Position numbers and translations under genes: made by a program. DNA of 64,000 nucleotides, from assembly GCA_019054805.1 (NCBI GenBank), contig JAHQIY010000012.1, forward strand, positions 186,001 through 250,000, written 5' to 3'. The DNA comes from Brachionus manjavacas. Taxonomy: Eukaryota > Rotifera > Eurotatoria > Ploima > Brachionidae. Shown piece after piece: positions 46,106 to 57,185 of this stretch. Positions within the stretch are counted from its first letter, which is position 1, and every line of letters starts with the position of its first letter. The notes under the pieces were generated by a model. It worked only from the letters and a program-made list of their open reading frames with translations. It did not search any database and was not told the DNA's origin.

Positions 46106-46444
46106 GGCAATGTGAAATATTAGTACAAAAATTACAGTACAAAAAGTAAAAACGCTATAATTTTTTTTCTAATTGTGTAAAAATGGTTCTGTAAACAATA
46201 CAATATTGTAAAAATTTTTTAGAAACGAATTCCAAGCTCTGCAAAAACTCTGCAATTTATTGCATATATTAATCATGTATTTTTTGATGGTGTGCATTTT
46301 ACAGAAAAATGCAGAGTTTTTGCAGAGCTTGGTATTCGTTTCTAAAAAATTTGTACAATATTGTATTGTTTACAGAACCATTTTTACACAATTAGAAAAA
46401 AAATTATAGCGTTTTTACTTTTTGTACTAATATTTCACATTGCC
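46106..46444. mobile_element. hAT-like MITE with long near-perfect arms
   Basis: Begins GGCAATGTGAAATATTAGTA and ends with its inverse, TTGCC at 46440-46444. The arms are about 148 bp, carrying CTCTGCAAAAACTCTGCA near their inner ends. TTAAATTA lies immediately outside both ends, a perfect 8 bp target duplication as made by hAT-type transposases. Same family as 21413-21725. Non-coding. Confidence 0.85.
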
Positions 46445-47326
46445 TTAAATTATTTAAATTTAATCAAAGATTAATTTTAATTTCTAAAGAAAAACTCTTT
46501 GAATTGATCATCAACTTCAAGATGCCTATCCATCAGACTTATACACTAATTTTCTGAAAAGTGTAAAAGATAAAAAATTTAAGGAAAAATTATCAAGAAG
46601 TACTCGGAAATAGAAATGATTTAATTTTTTGTGTTTGAATTACAAAATGTATCCAATGTTGAAATAACATAAAAAATGCGATGTTTCAAATTATTTTTTC
46701 AGTCTAAAATAAAAAAATAATTTTAAGTTAATATTGCAAGCATTTTCATTTTTGAAATTAAATTCTTTGGTAAAATTGAATGAGTTTAATTTTTATTTTA
46801 AAATCTGAAAAAAATATTGGAAATTCTGTTTTAATTTTTAAAAAATTCATTTATTTATTTTTTCCCGAGCAGATGCTCATTATCAGACTAGAAACATATG
46901 AAAAACTATAAAATTAATATAGAATTAAATAAATAAAAAGAATAAAAATGAGTATTAACAAGAAAAAAAATAGATAAATAATTCATTTTAATAAAATTTT
47001 ATATTCAATCAGTAAAAAACTGGATGTAGTCGGTAAGGTTTACCTTTCAGCATAAATAATAAAAATTAAAGAAAATTAAAATAAATTTTTCACCCTTTAA
47101 GTGTTTGACTTTGGAGAAAATAGATTCATCTATTTCGCAAAATTTACTTAGTCCGCCCAAATTTAAATTTTCTATGTAATTATCTTTTCTATCTTATTTT
47201 TTATCATTACATTAGCTTTTTTTAAAAATTATTAATATAACGTATAATTCAAAAATAAAAAAAATTGGAAAAATATTTGAAATTTTAATAATTTATTTCT
47301 TTCTGATCTGTGACAAGTAAGAAGGT

Positions 47327-48775
47327 ATGGTTGAAATGGATCAATCTCAGCATGAGAATGACGACCATGCTCACGCTCAAAAACAGCCTCAATTCGATTA
47401 TTTGACTCAATCATCTCAATTTTCATCAATGAAATTTGATGATCAATGCAAATCCGAACTAACCTCATTCTTCTTGTCAAATCTAAACCAAATCGCACGT
47501 ATTCCACAGTACGATTTAACCGAATGCTTAAAAGCATTTCAATTAGACATGGTCAAACATATTCGTAAGGAAATATCATACAATCTACTTACTCATTTCA
47601 AAGTATTAAACACATTTCAATTAAAATCAAACTCAAGTTTATCTTCGTTATCCAAAGACATTAGTATAATTATTCATATATTCCTCAAAGATAATCCAAC
47701 TGAACAAGACTTCTTGTTGATTTACAAAAATGCTAACCCGACATCTCGTCCAATAAACGAAGACGATCTCGAAGACATTTTTACATCAATAGAAGAAGTT
47801 CATATTGCTGTAAATAGATCTAAAAAACAAGTTAATGCATTGACAGACTTGGTCAAAGAACAATCAAAACAAATCAACATTCTATTAAACGAAAATAGTT
47901 CACTAATATCATTAATCGAAGCGAACGCAACCATTATCAAACAAATCCAAGCGTCGTCTTCACAAAAATCGTACCCAACACAATTCCCAGGCCTTCCTCT
48001 CGGAAATGCTAATAACTACAAACCCAAAATTATCAACAACAACAAAATCAACCTCCGGCGACTTCATTCTCTCAAGCTATTACATCAAACCCAAAAGAGA
48101 ATCAATACACCCCAAGAGCACAAAAAAGGTCTGCACCTCAAGACTCAAAATCAAACTCAAAAACCAAACAAATTAAACCTAATGATAACAGGCTACAAAT
48201 TAACGTTCAAAATCCGGTTCAAACTTCTGTCAACAACTCAAACCAAAATAATCGACCTTCGACTCGTCCGTTTGGTCAAGAATCAATTAGAAGTTTTGAT
48301 TCATCAAATCCAAAGATACCTTCAAAACAAATCACCCCTGGTAATGATGATGGTTAAAAAATGGCTGATCCAAGAAAAAACAAAAAAAAAGTTTTTTCTT
48401 CGACCGATAAATACATCAAATATTCTGGTAAAGGTGATAATACAGCCCTAAAATGTTGTGAACGAAAGTTGATGTCTACATTGGTCGTATTGATAACGAA
48501 GAAAACAATGATAGTGTCAAAAATTTTATCAACTCAATCGTAAATACTTTTAGTTTTGTTTAACTAAAAACAGTTCACAATCAATTTAAATCTTTTAAAT
48601 TTTCAATCAGTGTCTTCGACCTCGACAAAATCAAAAATGACAAAATTTGGCCAAAAGGGTCTATCGTTAATAAATACCGTAGAGCATATAGCGAACGTGA
48701 AGCCAACAAAGCATATCCGAAACCTCAAGCTGAAGCTCAAAACTTGCAAACGACTCAGATACAGAACAAATAAAC
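47327..48775 (+). pseudogene. Family C ORF1, frameshifted
   Basis: Starts MVEMDQSQHENDDHAHAQ. The first 220 codons are helical and acidic with a possible coiled coil (QVNALTDLVKEQSKQINILL). Near 48015 the natural frame shifts to an Asn/Gln/Pro-rich disordered region (SFSQAITSNPKENQYTPRAQ) ending at a stop at about 48357. A basic segment (MADPRKNKKKVFSSTDKYIK) follows, then, after another shift, a conserved-looking block VYIGRIDNEENNDSVKNFI, FKSFKFSISVFDLDKI and WPKGSIVNKYRRAYSEREAN up to 48772. The last block resembles the C-terminal module seen in ORF1 proteins of other LINEs, by memory only. It was probably one or two proteins originally. Confidence 0.7.
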
Positions 48776-51700
48776 ATGCCTGAAAATAATTTTTCTATTT
48801 CTTCTCTTAACTGTCATAATTTAAAAGCCAACTATTCCTACTGTAAAAACTTGGTACATAACTCCTCTATTTGTTATGTTAACGAACTTTGGACAAAGAA
48901 GAATGAACTTGATCTAATTAAGGACCTATGCCCCAAAAACAAGAAATTTACTTCTCTCTATCAGTCCGACATGCCAAACTACCCCAAACCAAACGGCCTA
49001 CCTAAGGGTAGGCCGTTTGGTGGTCAATGTTGGATTCTTGATAACTCCTGTGAAGTTATAAATCATGAATTTATAAACAGACATTTAAGTTATGTTCATT
49101 TGAAGCTTTTGGGCTCTGAGGTGTTGTTAATGGGGGTTTACTAACGTTTTTCGATACTAAAAATGCTGCTCAATATATTTTAATGTTTGAGCTTGTTATC
49201 GATTCTTTGACCTCTCTCTCAAATATCTTTAAGGTTAAAGGCATTCCAATCATTATTGTAGGTGATTTTAATGCCAATCCTTTTCGTTCAAATAAAACGG
49301 ACCGTATTCTAAACAAATTTGTTTCAGATTCAGATTTCATTTTACTCGATTCTCTCAACACCCAACTTTACTCTTATACTTACTCCAAACCCGGAAAAAA
49401 TTTAAACTGTTATGCTAATCTTGATCATGTCCTACTAATTGATCAAAAAAACAGTTTCACTGACTTCTACTGTAACATAGTAGATGACATTGGGAGCCTG
49501 AGTGACTATAGATCCCTTAGATGTAATTTTTCAATGTTCTCTAGAGATCAAACTTTTAAAAAAGAATTTGACTCCACAACTTCTATTAAGCTAAACCTTA
49601 AAGATCAAAGAATAGCTGATATTTACAGAGTTAAAGTAAATCACTATTTCTCAAGTGGTTATGGGAAGTTTATTAATGATAACAAGACTAACTTAACTGA
49701 TCCACAGTTACATGTTGACTCTTTTTATAAATTTATATGTGATTATATCTCTTCAGCCTCTAATGATGCATTGTAATTCCAAAAAAGTCTCTACCCAGTT
49801 ATACAGGTTTTTCAGAATAAGTATAAGTCATGGTTTACCAGTGAGATGCTAAACATTAAATCTAAAATGGTAGAACTCCGTGACTTAATTAGAAAAAACT
49901 CAACACCCGAGTTAGTTGAACAAAAAAAGTCCCTAAAAAATGAATTTAGGAGAGTTCAAAGACAAAACATTTACTTTAACCAGGTAAGGGAGCAAAATAA
50001 CATTCAAAGCTCCTTCAACCTTAAGAACAAAAATAAATTTTGGTCTTACATTAGAAGATCTAAAAAAAGCGTATAGTCGAGAAGAATGTTTCGATCAAAC
50101 TGGACCATCTTCATTCACATTTAAAAAAGCTGTTTGGTAATTCTGAAGAGGTTTTTTCTCAAGAGCAAATTTCTATAAAAAATCATATTTCAAGCCTGTT
50201 AAGCTCTTATTCTCGTCCTGATTCTATCCCATTCTTTGACATGTTGACTTTGGAAAAGATATTGGATAAACTAGATTATTCACTAGTTTGTGGATTGGAT
50301 AAGCTATCCTACTCTCTTCTCAAACATGATAATATCCTTTCACTTCGTGCTACTCTCTTAGAATTTTTCAATCATTTAGTATATCTAAACCATACCCCCT
50401 CTGGTTGGAATACCTCTATGATTAGTCCAATCTTAAAAGATCACTCAAAAAATAATTCAGATTTGAATAATGTAAGACCGATTTCTATATCGAACTGCTT
50501 AGCCCAAATCTTAGAAAAATTAATCCTTTTTAGCTCACCAGAGCTTTATAAAGTAAGTAATAATCAATTCGGTTTTAGAAAGAAAACTTCATGTAATCAT
50601 GCCTTCTTTGTAGTCAAAGAGACCATACTCAACTATGTCTCGAAGGGGTCGGGTGTCAAAGTTGTTTCCCTTGATGCGGAAAAAGCTTTTGACAAGGTTT
50701 GGAGAGATGGTTTATTCTTTAAGCTACTTCCAAGGATGAACTTTTGTCTTTGGGTACTCTTAAAAAAATTCTATGACTCAGCTAAAGCTGTAGTATGTCT
50801 TGATGATAATATTTCGGAACTATTTCAGGTTGAATGTGGTGTAAAGCAGGGTGGGATCTTATCCCCTTTCCTTTTCAATATCTTTATAGACGATTTAATC
50901 GAAGAATGCTTAGAAAGAAATTAGGTGGTATTTTTAATAATCTCAATATCTCAATAATTGTTTATGCTAATGACATAATCCTCATCAGTCCAGTTGACAG
51001 TCATCTTCAAATTTTACTTGATATCTGCAATAACTATGGCCTTAAATGGAGAAAAAATTTAACCCAATAAAATCTAAAATAATTACGTTTGGCCCTATCC
51101 TCTTTAACTGTGACTTCTTCTTGAGTGGTAAAAAGTTGAATATAGCTCCAAGTATAGAATATTTAGGATTCGCAGTCGACTCCAATCTAGACTTTAACCC
51201 TTTTGCAATTGAAAAATTTAAACAAGTTCAGAAATCATTCTTCTCAGCTTCTTTTTTGTTAAACAAGATGAGTCATATTTCCCCTTCTCTAAAGAGTTTC
51301 ATTTACAAAACATTTTGCCTTTCCCAATTCACATATGGTCTTGAAAACTTAACTCTAGACACAAAACCCTCAAAACTCTAAACATTAATCAAAACAACCT
51401 TGTCAGACAAATGTTTAATCTAAAATCTAATTGTCACATTTCTGGAATCCTTAAAGTTCTTAGACTCTTTAAAATTGATCAGCTCTATCTTTTTTCCAAG
51501 ATTTCTTTTATCACTTCAATTGGGTTCAATCAGTTATCTTCTCAAATATTTAAGTACTTATGTTATAACATTTCCAACAGCTCTCTCCTTTCTTTTGGAA
51601 ATGATCTCAAGCATTTGTTACAGTTCACTAATAAAAATCTAGACTCAATATTAGCAAATATTGGTCAACTGAAGTTGGATCTTAAGCGGCAGTTCTACAT

Positions 51701-51797
51701 TCGTGACGGCATCTCGGATTCAATAGAGCTTTGTTTGAATAACTTAAGATTTAAATCCTTTCAAAACCTTCTAAACGAACTAATCAAACCAAGGTAG
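48776..51797 (+). pseudogene. Family C ORF2, endonuclease and reverse transcriptase, frameshifted and active-site mutated
   Basis: Starts MPENNFSISSLNCHNLK. Endonuclease blocks are YVNELWTK (catalytic Glu), VGDFNANPF, NLDHVLLID and LSDYRSLR, where the usual SDH is SDY. Reverse transcriptase blocks are VRPISISNCLAQILEKL, FGFRKKTSCNHAFF, VVSLDAEKAFDKVWRDGLFF, VKQGGILSPFLFNIFIDDLI and VYANDIILIS, in which the second catalytic Asp of YADD is Asn. Shifts or stops occur near 49143, 49776, 50076, 50920, 51055 and 51380. The C-terminal part continues to 51797 (RQFYIRDGISDSIELCLNNL). It matches the relic at 15-1290. Not able to move on its own as read. Confidence 0.87.
48988..49021. repeat. Perfect 15 bp-stem hairpin in family C ORF2
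   Basis: ACCAAACGGCCTACC, loop TAAG, GGTAGGCCGTTTGGT. It is GC-rich against an AT-rich background and lies in the endonuclease coding region, where it encodes PNGLPKGRPFGG. A looser relative is at 59588-59611. Confidence 0.85.
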
Positions 51798-51870
51798 ATC
51801 AGTTCACTTCTTCTGGTCCAAAGGAGTTTATAACACAAATTGTATATTTTTCTTTTCTACTTTAGAATTG

Positions 51871-51914
<44 letters not shown>

Positions 51915-52345
51915 TTATTTTAATTTTTACTTCTCCTGATGGAGGTTAATTTGAATCAAATAAATAAATAAATTAGCTTTTTTAAATTAGGTGAACCAAT
52001 AGTTCATGAAACCTGAGAACAAGAACAGGTGAACTCTGTTTTCTTTTTATAAAATTTTTACTTTAGTAATGGTTTACTTTCGTTTGGTGCATTTTAACAA
52101 ATACTTAATTTATGAAAAATGGAAAACAGAGCGTAGTTAGTTTTTAAACTACAAATATTATCTTAAGGATCATCACATCACAACCCTTGAGTCAAAATTT
52201 ATAAAAAACTCAAAGTTTTTCATGTTTGCAATTTTAACTTAAAATTATTTTTTATTTGAGACTGAAAAAATAATTTGAAACATTGCACTTTTTTAATATT
52301 ATTTCAAAATTGGATACATTTTGTAATTCAAGCACAAAAAATTAA

Positions 52346-53252
52346 ACCAAATGAAAGTGTAATTCAAAAAAAATTAAATGTTAAATTGTATTAATAAAAG
52401 AGTACTAATTGTAAAAAGAAAATTAAAACTGAGTGAAAATTTTTAATTATTTTTCTTCCAATTTATTTTCCGTAAATTGCTGTAAAAATGCACAAAGTGG
52501 AGCATTAACATAAAAAATAGTAACATTAAGCAATGTAAAATTTATGATCAAATTTACAAATTTTAAAAATTCTCTGGTCACATGTTAAGGACACAAGGGC
52601 TAATTTTCGATGGTAAGTCGATGATAAACGCATTTCAAATGAACAAACTTGTACTTGTTTTCTTTTTCGTTAATTTTTTACTATTGAATGGTGTCCATAT
52701 TAAGAATGATTGCTTTGAGATATCATTCAATAGTTGAATAAAATCGTCAAAGGAATCGAAAAATTTTCCAATAAAGAAATTTTGTTTCATTTTAAATAAT
52801 GAGTGCTAAAGAGTCATATCCTATGTTATATAGGTTGTTCGTTCTTACTTGATTAACTTCAATTAGTTTTTTTTTTGATGGATTTCAATGTTAATATAAA
52901 GAAAAATATTTTGTCAATTTGTAGCTAAATAACTAATTATTTTGTACAGGTAACAAAAAAAAATGTTTATTTTCAGGTAAATTGTGTATTTACCCACATT
53001 GTGTAGGTCACATATTTTTGAAATTTAAAATTTAAAATTAATTTTATAAAATTAAGCATTCTTCTGCAGATTGTGGTAAAATAATTTAGGTCACTAATAT
53101 AATTTACATTAGAAATTAAATCTTTGGAATATTTGGTCACGTAAAAAATGCTTGGTAACCTATTCGACATTTGTAACTTGGTCACATATACATTAAGACC
53201 CTAAAAGACTTTTTTTTGACTTTTGAGCAACTTTGCAAAAAATGACAAAAGT
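52346..53252. other. AT-rich interval between R1 and the DUF4139 duplicate
   Basis: Several GGTCACAT words (52575, 53003, 53192) but no clear element or gene. Confidence 0.4.
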
Positions 53253-53735
53253 TCAATACTTCATTGTTTGAGAGCTATAGACATATCTTATTCTAACATA
53301 TTGAGTAGGTAGCTCAGGTACATTACCACCTATTGAAGGAATAGCTGTTGATAAGCTTACTTTTGTGTCATTCCAATCCTCACCAGTTGTTTGTTTGATC
53401 AGACCAAAATAATTGATGATCATCGATTTTTCTTTTCCATTAACTCTTATGTCATATTTGGGAGTCCATGAAGCATTGTAGACCAAATAGGAAATGTTCA
53501 ATTGTATGTCACAGTTTTGTTGGCCTGTTTCCACAACAATTGTTATTTCACTAGTTTTGATAAATTTTAAATAATGAAAATGAAATTTTAATTTAGATTT
53601 ACATATTTTGCTCAAAATTTCTTCCTGACGAAAGTTGATCATGATTACTTTTGGCCTTTTTTAATTTATCTTCCAAATCGGACAAATTCTTTTGGACGCT
53701 TAATTTTTCTTGGTCAAACATTTCCAATTTGGAAG
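53253..53735 (-). pseudogene. DUF4139 gene 2 duplicate, 5' part
   Basis: Minus strand from 53735 matches the parent from 9361: the end of exon 1 (coiled coil), the 52 bp intron with its splice sites, and exon 2 codons through NASWTPKYDIRVNGK and TGEDWNDTKVSLSTA to VRI. It then departs from the parent (RYVYSSQTMKY, stop). The first 150 codons are absent. With 45340-44602 it forms one broken gene copy separated by about 8 kb of inserted elements. Confidence 0.88.
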
Positions 53736-54650
53736 TTATAAACTTATAAACTTATAAATTATTTTTTTAAGAATTTGTTTATCAATTTAAAACAAACATT
53801 TTTTCTCTAAATCAAAGAGTATTTAAATTTATATATTTTCATTTTTCAAAAAAGAATTTTTTTTACATAATAGAATTTAAAATAGGTAATAAATTTAATA
53901 GGAATTGATTTAGAAACATCTAAAAAAATACTTATTTGGTAAAATTTTTCCTTTTTTCTTTTTTATTGTTTAAAATCTTATTCTTTTTTGACTTTAAGAT
54001 GATTTTTAAAACTCAATTTTAAAACAAATTAAAATGTAAGTTAATTGCTCGCATCTTGACTTAATTATAAGCTCGTGTTCTTTACACGAGCATATAGGTA
54101 TAAATAAGAATTCCATTCTTAGAACTTCAGAACGTTCAATATCGTAAATAAAGCTTTTAAAATATTAAACATTGTTTATTAAAAACCGATTACAGATCTT
54201 TAACACGACTCTAGAACATTTAAGACTCTAGAACATTTAAGGTAAATGTGAATGAACACTTGAGCGACGGAAAAAAAAAACTCTTATGAATAAGAACACC
54301 AAGTATTTACTGTTTGCTTTTAAATTTCAAAAAAATGAAGCATTTTTTAAAAACCAGATTATTAATTTAATAATACTAACTCATTAACAACAAAATAAAA
54401 GATCAGAGTTGTTTTAAAGTGCAATATTTTAGTCCAAGTCGGACTTTATATTGTTTTTTCAAATATGTTAGATCAGGGTTTAAATTAAATAAAATTTTAT
54501 ACAAATGGTTTTTTTAATGAATATAGATTTTCCATATTTCAGAATTTTCTTGCAATAGTTAAAAAACTTCACATTTATTGATTAATATGTTAAACCAGAG
54601 TTGTTTAAAAGTGTTTAAAAAAAGTCCAAGTCCCGACTTTTTTTTTAAAT
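53736..54650. other. AT-rich interval, possible solo LTR and a family B scrap
   Basis: At 54054-54200 is a TATAAATAA box, then AATAAAGCTTTT and a palindrome GCTCGTG...CACGAGC, which could be a decayed LTR. At 54212-54275 CTCTAGAACATTTAAGGTAA and GAACACTTGAGCGACG match the family B segment encoding DSRTFKVNVN. ATAAACTT is repeated three times at 53738-53760. Nothing else is recognised. Confidence 0.4.
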
Positions 54651-54951
54651 CAGTATACTCACATCGGGGATTTTGAAAGGAGAATAACTTTTTTAATAGT
54701 AAAGAATTAAAAAAATTGTGTATGAAAAAATAAGAAAATATTTGCAGTTTATTTTTTTTTAATTTTGGTTTTTCTCAATTAAATTTTTACTTTAATTTTA
54801 TTTAAAATATATGAAAATTTTTTAAATAATATAAATATTTATTTTCTGGTCTATAATAACAAGTCATTCTAACTAGAATGTCACAAATTTTTTCTTTGAT
54901 GTATAAAACTATAAAACTAAGATCTACTTTGATCGATAAAACTAAGAATTA

Positions 54952-55414
54952 GCTGCGCCATAACTCTGCCGTAAGCCGGTCCCAAGCCCAGGATGAGAAA
55001 AGAGGAGGGTGGTGGCAGCCACACAATGTGGTCTTCTACGAGTCCGAAGAAGAGCTGTATTACGAGTACATAGATCTACGGGTCTTTGTCCTAGTCTTGT
55101 CGTATGAGGTGCCGCTGGCTTCGACCATCACCCAGTATAGAATCTTAGCAGAGCGAGAACTTGTTCTACAGCTGACCCTCTTTGGATAGCCGTAACTTTG
55201 GAAGCGCTAAAGTTAAGATATTCTCTCTTAAAGAGAATGTCGCTTGGTTTGTGGTTCCAAGCTAGTCTAAATAGTTGTCGAGTTCGCAGCCTTTAAGTGC
55301 TCGGATGAGTGGCGCTGTTTATGATGAACGTCCCACGTGCTTCTTAGGGGAAGACGCCGTCATAACTATGCCGTATGCCGGTCCCAAGCCCGGATGAAAA
55401 AATAGGAGGGTGAC
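54952..55414 (+). repeat. GC-rich module, copy 1
   Basis: 463 bp close to half G+C in surroundings that are about three quarters A+T. The two ends are direct repeats of about 50 bp, each containing GCCGGTCCCAAGCCC (54975-54989 and 55377-55391) and GGATGA followed by AGGAGGGTG. The interior has an open stretch of about 80 codons (to a TAG near 55190) without a Met start or family resemblance. Copies 2 and 3 are at 58271-58734 and 61935-62396. Identity unknown. Confidence 0.8.
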
Positions 55415-55834
55415 TTATTTTTTTAAAGAACAACATGTGATCTAAAATACTTTTCTTAAATCGCAAAATAAATTTTCTCCAAAGACATGTTCTATTATGA
55501 ATTTAATTCGCGTGTAATATTGGTATTTTATTTAATTTTCTATTAATTTTTTTTTTTTTTAAATCAGAAAGGAAGAAAAATAAAAGCGAAAGAAGATACA
55601 AGTGAAAAACATTTTGTCTTAAGAATTGATGTTCAATTGTTATCAAGTTTAGTTAAATATTATTTTTAGAAAGAAAAAGTAGCATAGAAAACAGATATTT
55701 ATCAAAAGATTAGATTTTATTTTATATTTAATAAATTTACTTTTAAAGGTAATTTGATTTAGTAAGTTAAAAAAAGGATAAAGCAATTTCTGTGAAAGAA
55801 ACAAAATTCTCTATGTTTTTTCATTTCTAGTTGT

Positions 55835-56025
55835 TATAAACGAGTCTCAAAACTGAGTTTTGGTTCTAATAATTTTTTTCAAGATCTTTGGGATTTGAAT
55901 CCAAACGGACACGTCAAATCTTTCAAATCATTATTTAAACGGCTTTTGTCTAATTCTTTAACCGAATCACATGGAATTAATGAACACAATTTACTCAGAT
56001 AGATTTTTTAATCAAATGGAAAAAA
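55835..56025 (+). pseudogene. Conserved coding remnant T, copy 2
   Basis: Frame reads FFQDLWDLNPNGHVKSFKSL, FKRLLSNSLTESHGINEHN and LLR before a stop. See 31918-32120. Here it directly precedes the family B reverse transcriptase fragment. Confidence 0.55.
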
Positions 56026-56026
56026 A

Positions 56027-57185
56027 GGGGTTTGGCATGAAGGTTTACATTCTAAATTGATTAAAATGAATCCACCTGATTACTTGACTAACTGGACTAG
56101 ATCTGTTTTAGACTCTAGGAAATTTAAGGTTAATGTGAATGACCACTTGAGCGACGAATATCAAATAACTGCGTATTTTCATAGTATTTAGTTTTTTTTT
56201 ATTTTGTATATACATTAAAGACATCCTCAAAAGAAACAAAACAAATAACGAATACTCTCTGCTTTTCGCAGATGATCTAGTTACATTCTTCATTTATAAC
56301 AAAAAAGGGAACCTAGAAAATAAGATTAATAAATACACCAACGAACTAGAACAATGGCTTATTAAATGGAAAATTCAAGACATCAGTTGAAAAGTCGTGT
56401 TCAGTAGTCTTGTCTAGGTACAAAAAAGAGAGTGATAATCTAAACTTAAAAATTTATGGAAACAGAATAATGAGCCAAAGAGAAATCAAGTTTTTTTGTA
56501 TAAAATTTGATTCTAAATTAAATTGTAATACATTAGTAGACGAAATTAGAGAACGCTGCGACAAATTGTTAAATATTATTGAGATATTGTCAAACAAAAA
56601 ATGGGGTCTTACTCTAAACAAATTAGGAAATTTAAATAAATCTTTAGTCGGATCAATTTTAGACTTTTCTTTTTCTTGCTTGAATTCATTTTCAGAAAAT
56701 AATATCAAAAAACTACAAGCAATTCAGAATACAGCAGTTAGATCTATCCTTAAATTAAAATATGATACTCCCTCCAACATCGTGCATCATGAGGCTTTTA
56801 ATAAACTTAAATTACTAACAGTCTCGAATCGGCTTTTTTGTTGAGTGAGAGATATGTTGGAACAAGACTGAGTCATTCTATTTCATTGGTTGTAAGACTG
56901 GTGGGGAAATATAAAGAAGGTTTCGAATCGAAATAAATTGAATACCCACCTCGATTGAGTAATTGCTACCTTACTACTTCCTCCTTTTTGCCTGAAACCA
57001 GAACTATGTAAACATATGGCACATGTAACAATCTATGTCTTCTTAACTTACATTTTTTTTTAGCTTATTTACTTTATTTTGCTTTTTTTATCTAATTTTT
57101 TTAACTTTAATTTAATTTTTTATTTTGATTTGATTTTTTTTTTAACTTATTCTGAAGGAGCCCTAGCTCGGGACAGAAAACAAAA
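56027..57185 (+). pseudogene. Family B LINE, 5' truncated (left arm)
   Basis: Starts inside the reverse transcriptase at VWHEGLHSKLIKMNPPDYLT, and has a damaged stretch after EYQITA where the GVPQGS box should be. It continues NNEYSLLFADDLVTFFIYNK (intact FADD), then frame 56410-56844 (SNKKWGLTLNKLGNLNKSL, KKLQAIQNTAVRSILKLKYD), the T-rich tail and the hairpin at 57150-57178. Several shifts; dead. Confidence 0.87.

Larger units (their letters stand above)
45668..46560. repeat. Inverted repeat pair enclosing two fold-back elements
   Basis: About 100 bp around AGAGTTTTTCTTTGGATATT at 45668-45772 recurs inverted at 46446-46560. Between them are the elements at 45771-46101 and 46106-46444. Confidence 0.65.
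47226..51971 (+). mobile_element. Family C LINE, apparently full length, with target site duplication
   Basis: Flanked by ATTAGCTTTTTTTAAA (47211-47226) and ATTAGCTTTTTTAAAT (51972-51987), and the uninterrupted version exists at about 17890-17925 on the other strand. It contains a leader of about 100 bp, ORF1, ORF2 (endonuclease and reverse transcriptase), a T35-like run at 51870-51910 and a 3' end with CTCCTGATGGAG hairpin and AAATAAATAAATAA. Length about 4.75 kb. Confidence 0.88.
46615..52345. mobile_element. R1 DNA-type repeat, split by the family C LINE
   Basis: The left end ATTTAATTTTTTGTGTTTGA and following sequence to 46760 are mirrored at 52345-52210 (terminal inverted repeats of about 130 bp). 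Without the LINE at 47226-51971 it would be about 1 kb with no coding capacity. A second copy, lacking the insertion, is at 17465-18085. The target duplication was not resolved. Confidence 0.72.

Noticed and set aside
47232..47537. 101-codon minus-strand frame
   Set aside because: Antisense to the start of family C ORF1.
55338..55414. Possible hammerhead ribozyme around ATGATGAACG and GGAAGACG
   Set aside because: The invariant CTGATGA and GAAA core words are not present together, so I cannot support it. Only a covariance search could revive it.
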